Source: Halobacterium zhouii (GTDB taxonomy: Archaea > Halobacteriota > Halobacteria > Halobacteriales > Halobacteriaceae). From it: a stretch of DNA of 64,000 nucleotides. The first letter of the stretch is position 1. Each line of letters begins with the position of its first letter. The stretch is taken from NCBI RefSeq assembly GCF_021249405.1, contig NZ_CP089593.1, positions 2,170,001 to 2,234,000 on the forward strand, given 5' to 3'. The notes under the pieces were generated by a model that was not told the origin of the DNA, did no database searches, and worked only from the letters and a program-made list of their open reading frames with translations. Shown here piece by piece: positions 59,985-64,000 of this stretch. The translations under genes and the position numbers were made by a program.

Positions 59985-60155
59985 GCGAGCGAGCGGCTTG
60001 AAAAACCCGAGCGAAGCGGTTCACCGAACGCGAACACAGTGAGCGTTCGGGCCGACGACCAAGGGGAGTGAGCGAAGCGAACGAACCGAGGGAGGAGTGC
60101 TTTTGGCGGAGCTTTTGCCGAGCGCTGGCGAAGCCAGCGCGCAACGCAAAAGCTC
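59985..60155 (-). repeat. Family E post-stop element (copy E2)
   Basis: On the minus strand it begins at the base after the SWIM-type gene stop: GAGCTTTTGCGTTGCG, hairpin GCGCTGGC/GCCAGCGC, CTCGGCAAAAGCTCC, GCCAAAAGCACTCCTCC. Module 2: GTCGTCGGCCCGAACGC, TCACTGTGTTCGCG, GGTGAACCGCTTCGCTC, then GGTTT-TTC-AAGCC (59995-60007) and CGCTCGCTCGCGGACGCTG. It is nearly identical in layout to E3. Confidence 0.78.
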
Positions 60156-60566
60156 CTAGATGAAGTCCCGGACGTCGCTGTAGAACATGTCGTGGTGGTC
60201 GACTTCGCCGACGCGTTCGGCGATGTCGACGGCGATGGCGTGCCAGCAGTGTTCCTCGGGCGCGAGGTTGTACTGGCTGTCGTGGCAGTTACAGCCGCCG
60301 TCCTCGATAATGTACTCGTCCTCGTGGCCGACGACGACGGTGAAGTCGTTGTACTGTTTGACGCGGCCTTCGCTGGCGGCTTCGATGGCTCGCTGGCCGC
60401 GGTCGCCGTGTTCGGCGAGCAGCGACTCGACGATGTCCGGGGTGAGATCCCCGGTGTCCGCGAGCGCTGGCCGCCAGTCGTCGGCCTCGGGCACGCGTAC
60501 ACCTTGCGACTGCTGTGCAAAGTAGCGTTCGGTCGCTAGTAGTGTGCTCGTGGGGTGGTACGCCAT
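60156..60566 (-). CDS. SWIM zinc-finger-like protein
   Basis: A 136-residue protein. The C-terminal part holds GGCNCHDSQYNLAPEEHCWH, which fits the SWIM pattern C-x-C-x(n)-C-x-H, with strand-rich VKQYNDFTVVVGHEDEYIIE before it. SWIM domains bind nucleic acid or protein. The N-terminal 60 residues are helical. ATG at 60566 is preferred over a TTG six codons upstream. The stop is directly followed by a family E element. Confidence 0.75.
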   Translation of the reverse strand: MAYHPTSTLLATERYFAQQSQGVRVPEADDWRPALADTGDLTPDIVESLLAEHGDRGQRAIEAASEGRVKQYNDFTVVVGHEDEYIIEDGGCNCHDSQYNLAPEEHCWHAIAVDIAERVGEVDHHDMFYSDVRDFI

Positions 60567-60656
60567 TGCTGTTCGAATCCTCAATTGGCCCGAGGTTGGC
60601 TCGTCTGCGTATCCTCAGCGGTGGTACAGTGATTTCCTCTAGCCCCGTATCCCGGG

Positions 60657-60664
60657 GTTTATCT
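60657..60664 (+). promoter_or_regulatory. TATA box of trm1
   Basis: GTTTATCT, centred about 27 bases before the ATG at 60688; leaderless transcript likely. Confidence 0.5.
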
Positions 60665-60687
60665 CGCGTCCAGAACTAGCCCAGACC

Positions 60688-61803
60688 ATGGACGTGACGG
60701 AGGGCGGCGTCACCGTAGAGGTGCCCGAGGAGTCGGGCGGCGGTGAAGGCGCGGCGTCGGGCGTGTTCTTCAATCCGACGCAGGAGTTGAACCGGGACGT
60801 GACGGTGGCAGCGCTAGCGGCGTACCGGGAGCGCGAGCCACGCGCCGAGTCCTACCTCGACGCGATGGCGGCGTCGGGAATTCGCGGGGCACGAGCGGCG
60901 GCGAACGGGTGGGACGCGACGCTCGCGGACCTGGACGCCGACGCGGTCGAGTTGGCGCGAGAGAACCTCGCGCGCAACACCCTGGACGGTGAGGTGGTCG
61001 AGCGGGACGCGAACAGCCTGCTACACGACCACGACCGGGTGTTCGACGTGGTCGACATCGACCCGTTCGGGTCGCCGATACCGTTCGCGGACGCGGCGTT
61101 CGCGAACGCCCGGAATCTGGTCTGCGTGACGGCGACGGACACCGCGCCGCTGTGTGGCGCGCACTTCGAGTCCGGGGTGCGGAAGTACTCCGCGGTCCCG
61201 CGGAACACGGAGTACCACGCGGAGATGGGACTGCGGGTGTTGTTGTCGGCGCTCGCGCGGACGGCGGCGCGCTACGACGTGGGCGTAACGCCGATTCTGA
61301 GCCACGTAAGCGACCACTATGTGCGAACGTATCTCGACCTCTCGCACCGCGCGACTGACGCAAACGAAGCCGTAGAGGAACTCGGCTACGTCTACCACTG
61401 CCAGCAGTGTCTGCACCGCGAGCACGAGTACGGCCTGCTCGCGGACGCGCCGGAGACGTGCGCGCACTGCGGCGGCCCGCAGGTCCTCACGGCGGGGCCG
61501 CTCTGGCTCGGGCCGGCCCACGACCGGGAGTTCGTCGCCGCGGTGCACGAACAGATACCGGACGACGCCGGGTCCGCGAAGCGCGCACGGAAGCTCCTGA
61601 GGACTATCGAGGGCGAACTCCACGAGCCGACACATTTCGACCAGCATCGCGTCTACAAGCAGCTATCGGAGCCCGCCATCGGGATGGACGAGTTCCTGGC
61701 GCAGTTGCGGGACGCCGGCCTCGCTGCGACCCGGACGCACTTCGGTGGCACGACGTTCAAGACGGACGGGACGCTTGCGGACGTCGAGGACGCGATAGCG
61801 TAG
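60688..61803 (+). CDS. trm1: tRNA (guanine26-N2)-dimethyltransferase Trm1
   Basis: Methylates G26 of tRNAs with SAM. The 371-residue protein has [38 protein letters not shown] (SAM loop), the catalytic [15 protein letters not shown] (about residue 124), [20 protein letters not shown] and a C-terminal zinc part with [12 protein letters not shown] and [10 protein letters not shown]. This is the archaeal Trm1 layout. Confidence 0.95.
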   Translation: MDVTEGGVTVEVPEESGGGEGAASGVFFNPTQELNRDVTVAALAAYREREPRAESYLDAMAASGIRGARAAANGWDATLADLDADAVELARENLARNTLDGEVVERDANSLLHDHDRVFDVVDIDPFGSPIPFADAAFANARNLVCVTATDTAPLCGAHFESGVRKYSAVPRNTEYHAEMGLRVLLSALARTAARYDVGVTPILSHVSDHYVRTYLDLSHRATDANEAVEELGYVYHCQQCLHREHEYGLLADAPETCAHCGGPQVLTAGPLWLGPAHDREFVAAVHEQIPDDAGSAKRARKLLRTIEGELHEPTHFDQHRVYKQLSEPAIGMDEFLAQLRDAGLAATRTHFGGTTFKTDGTLADVEDAIA

Positions 61804-61840
61804 TGCGGCGCGTCACGCGATAGAGAGTCCACCGTGACAT

Positions 61841-61926
61841 GCGGTAGCGTGCGGGCAGTGATGCGCGGTAGTGTAGCGGACGGTGGTGGGCGGTAGCGTG
61901 GGGACAATGATGCGCGGTAGCGTGGT
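61841..61926 (+). repeat. Short degenerate tandem repeat
   Basis: The decamer GCGGTAGCGT, or close variants, starts at 61841, 61864, 61889 and 61913; the unit is about 23-26 bases and includes GTGATGCGCGGTAG-type words. Four units are visible between trm1 and the YihY gene promoter. The sequence is G-rich with few T-tracts. Confidence 0.55.
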
Positions 61927-61943
61927 TCCGGTTCGGCGACCGA

Positions 61944-61950
61944 ATTTATA
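61944..61950 (+). promoter_or_regulatory. TATA box of the YihY-family gene
   Basis: ATTTATA, centred 28 bases before the GTG at 61975; supports GTG as a leaderless start. Confidence 0.55.
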
Positions 61951-61974
61951 CCATCTCACGTCGAAGTCGGGTCC

Positions 61975-63147
61975 GTGACACGAATCGGGTCCGCGGTCGG
62001 CGTGGCGAGGAGCGTACTCGCGGCGGCGCGCGACGAACAGATCACGTTCCTGTCGGCCGCCGTCGCGTACTACGCGTTCGTCTCCATCGTCCCACTGTTG
62101 TTGCTCGGCGTCGCCATCGGCACGGCCGTCGGCGGGCCGGAACTCGCGGACGCCGTCGTCGGCTACCTCGACCAGTTCCTGACGGCGAGCGGGCGGGACG
62201 CGATACGGGACGCGTTGACGAACGCGAGGGGTCGAACCGGCGCCACGGTCGTGAGTATCGCACTGCTGACGTGGTCGGGGTTGAAGCTGTTCCGGGGGCT
62301 CGACGTCGCGTTCTCGCAGATATACGGCGTCCGGTCCGCGGAGTCGCTGCCCCGCCAGCTGGCCGACGCGCTGGTCGTCCTGCTCGCCGTTCCGCTGGCG
62401 TTGGCGGCGTCGCTCGTCGTCGGCATCGTGGTTCCCGTTCTCGGACCTGGTCCGCTCGCGAACGCCGCGAGCATCGGGACGCTGCTGGTGACGCTCACGC
62501 TCGTCTTCCTCCCGATGTACTACGTCTTCCCGGACCTCCCGATGACAGTCAGCGCGGCGCTCCCGGGGGCGATGTTCGCGGCCGTCGGATGGACGGTGCT
62601 CTCCCAGGCGTTCCGGGTGTACGCGGCGACCGTCGGCAGTTTCGAAGTGTACGGGCTGCTCGGTGCGGCGCTGTTGCTGGTGACGTGGCTCTACTTCAGC
62701 GGCATCGTTATCACGCTCGGTGCAATACTCAACGCTGTGTTGGCGGGACGAGACGACGAGGACGCCGACGAGACGCGCCCGGCGCCACCGACGGAAGCAC
62801 CGGACGTCGCGGAACTCGGCGCCGAGGTCAGGGCGCTCCGCGAGGAACTGGACGCCAAGACGGTGAGCAAGAACGAACTGGAGGGCGAGTTGAAGCAGTA
62901 CGTCCGCAGACGCATCCGTAGCGGGAAGGCCCGCGGCTGGGGGCCGTATCTCGTGTTGCTCTACGGAACCGCTATGACCATCGGGGCGTTCGCCTACCTC
63001 GGCGGTGGGTGGGCGATCCTCGGGATGGTCGTCGTGTGGCTCTCGACGCTCGGCCTCTACACGCTGATGGTGCTGTTCGGACTGGGCATGAACGCCGTGG
63101 GGCTGCCAGGTCGCGTGGCCGACCGCGTTCGCTCGTGGCGCTCATGA
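61975..63147 (+). CDS. YihY/BrkB family membrane protein
   Basis: A 390-residue protein. The core has six helices with family segments ITFLSAAVAYYAFVSIVPLL, SGLKLFRGLDVAFSQIYGVR and LLGAALLLVTWLYFSGIVIT. A charged coiled region (about 280-315, RALREELDAKTVSKNELEGE) follows, then two more helices. This C-terminal extension is seen in haloarchaeal members. Function unknown. Its stop overlaps the next ATG by 4 bases (ATGA). Confidence 0.85.
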   Translation: MTRIGSAVGVARSVLAAARDEQITFLSAAVAYYAFVSIVPLLLLGVAIGTAVGGPELADAVVGYLDQFLTASGRDAIRDALTNARGRTGATVVSIALLTWSGLKLFRGLDVAFSQIYGVRSAESLPRQLADALVVLLAVPLALAASLVVGIVVPVLGPGPLANAASIGTLLVTLTLVFLPMYYVFPDLPMTVSAALPGAMFAAVGWTVLSQAFRVYAATVGSFEVYGLLGAALLLVTWLYFSGIVITLGAILNAVLAGRDDEDADETRPAPPTEAPDVAELGAEVRALREELDAKTVSKNELEGELKQYVRRRIRSGKARGWGPYLVLLYGTAMTIGAFAYLGGGWAILGMVVVWLSTLGLYTLMVLFGLGMNAVGLPGRVADRVRSWRS

Positions 63148-64000
63148 GCGTGCCGGGGGCCGCCGCAAGCGACCGTGGCCTCGACGTGACCAGAGCCATC
63201 GCCGGCGCGATGCCGGAGAGCGTGGTGCCCCTGCTGCTGGCGTTGACGTTCCTCGGCGGCACGTTCTTCCTCGTGTCCGTCGGCCCCGCGGTCTACTGGT
63301 TCGGGCCGACTCGGAACTGGCTGTCGCGCCGCGACGGCGCGCGGTTGCTCGCCGTGACGCTCGGCGCGCTCGCGCTCGTCGTCGCCGCGAAGTCGTTCTT
63401 CTCGCTGCCGCGTCCGCCCGAGACGGTGATGCTGATTCCCGAGGAGGGCAACGGCTTCCCGAGCGGCCACGCGACGGGAGCAACCGTGTTCTACGGAGCG
63501 CTCGCGGCGCTCACCGGTCTGTGGTCGAGGGCGCGTCGCTGGGCGGTCGCGGTCGCGTTCATCCTGCTCGTCGGGTTCACGCGCCTCGCGCTGGGCGTCC
63601 ACTATCTCGTCGACGTGCTCGCGGGGTTCGCCGTCGGCGCGGTGTTCCTCGCCGCCGCGCTCGCGCTCACCAAGCGCCGCGTCGACTACGGGTTCGCGCT
63701 CGCCGCCGCCATCGCGCTCGCCGGGTTCGTTGTCGCTGGACCGACCGAGGACGCGGTCGGCGCGCTCGCGGCGACGTTCGGCGCGCTCGCCGGGTGGGAG
63801 ATCGTCGGCCGTCGGGAGGCCCTCGAGGCCCACGTTCACCCGGTCGCCGGCGCGGTCGCGCTCGCGGCGCTCGGCGGCGCGGCCGCGTTCACGCTGGCGA
63901 CGGACGCCGCCGTTCCGGTCGTCGCCGCCGTCCACGTCGTGGCGGGCGCGTCCTTCGTCGCGCTGCCCGCGATACAGGACCACTGGCGGGGCGAAGCGGT
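63144..64000 (+). CDS. PAP2 family phosphatase, 3' end missing
   Basis: A membrane phosphatase cut by the window edge; 285 residues are visible. The three PAP2 motifs are in order: KSFFSLPRPPE (about residues 90-100), PSGHATGAT and TRLALGVHYLVDV with the catalytic histidines. Nine or so hydrophobic segments follow the pattern of lipid-phosphate phosphatases, with extra C-terminal helices. It is translated with the YihY gene through an ATGA overlap, so both may act in the membrane; the substrate is unknown. Confidence 0.88.
   Translation, partial: MSVPGAAASDRGLDVTRAIAGAMPESVVPLLLALTFLGGTFFLVSVGPAVYWFGPTRNWLSRRDGARLLAVTLGALALVVAAKSFFSLPRPPETVMLIPEEGNGFPSGHATGATVFYGALAALTGLWSRARRWAVAVAFILLVGFTRLALGVHYLVDVLAGFAVGAVFLAAALALTKRRVDYGFALAAAIALAGFVVAGPTEDAVGALAATFGALAGWEIVGRREALEAHVHPVAGAVALAALGGAAAFTLATDAAVPVVAAVHVVAGASFVALPAIQDHWRGEA

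Overview
The window is a stretch of a chromosome from an extremely halophilic archaeon (class Halobacteria). The evidence is high GC content, very acidic proteins rich in Asp and Glu, archaeal information-processing genes (Spt4, Rpo7, eIF2-gamma, S24e, S27ae, L40e, the Kae1-Bud32 fusion, class I LysRS, Trm1, Tsr3), Tat lipoproteins with RR plus lipobox signals, haloarchaea-specific families (PitA, Agl23) and TATA boxes about 27 bases upstream of leaderless starts. The genus cannot be fixed from the sequence alone. About 75 protein genes and two tRNA genes are visible. Nothing looks like a prophage, a CRISPR locus or an intact insertion sequence, so gene content is ordinary core and near-core chromosome.

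Layout. 1-4.7 kb: thiL (cut by the edge), an M50 peptidase, a small conserved protein, moaE, pyrH. 4.7-14.4 kb: lysS, a second M50 peptidase with PDZ domains, a PadR regulator divergent from pitA, two lipoproteins, an aldo/keto reductase. 14.4-23.4 kb: an acyltransferase, zinc-ribbon and glutaredoxin-like proteins, tRNA-Gly, nadE, an enoyl-CoA hydratase, an acetyltransferase, tRNA-Thr, a lipoprotein and a PIN-like protein. 23.4-29.4 kb, all on the minus strand: a dense translation/transcription block eif2g - PIN - rpo7 - spt4 - dephospho-CoA kinase, then rps24e - rps27ae - kae1/bud32 - DUF5808 - rdgB, with one-base overlaps or directly abutting ends. 29.6-45.7 kb: flippase-like, metallo-hydrolase, PQQ-propeller, AAA ATPase, agl23, thiolase, glycosyltransferase plus GtrA, a TrkA-linked cation/proton antiporter, acyl-CoA synthetase. 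45.7-55.4 kb: phosphate permease, serS, an F420-type oxidoreductase, tsr3, glycosyltransferase, rpl40e, uracil-DNA glycosylase. 55.4-64 kb: phnE-phnC-phnD importer, hisH, trm1, YihY, PAP2 phosphatase (cut by the edge).

The unusual part is between the genes. Nearly every intergenic space longer than about 240 bases is filled by one of three families of structured repeats, named here E, F and G because I do not recognise a published name. Family F (seven well-supported copies plus one weaker, core 70-355 bp) is closed by 5'-GAAAG...CTTTC-3' ends, a small purine-rich internal loop, and then a 10-12 bp arm whose sequence differs from copy to copy while pairing is kept. One copy has GCAAG...CTTGC instead, a compensatory change. 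Family E (three clear copies plus one degenerate) starts directly at the stop codon of a gene with a T-tract/hairpin/A-tract module, and ends in a conserved module with a covarying hairpin around an invariant TTC loop. Family G (three copies) is closed by GTGGTTC/GAACCAC. Both tRNA genes are flanked by partial copies of their own ends, and one E-like element is bracketed by a 38-bp duplication of a gene's 3' end. The families look like structured RNAs or small non-autonomous mobile elements; which of these applies cannot be decided from one window.

Two further regulatory observations: an 8-codon and an 11-codon mini-ORF each begin at the expected leaderless start behind a TATA box, contain the Shine-Dalgarno of the following gene, and end at or next to its start codon (antiporter and F420-type oxidoreductase genes). 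The phnD promoter carries a 17-bp inverted repeat suited to an operator.
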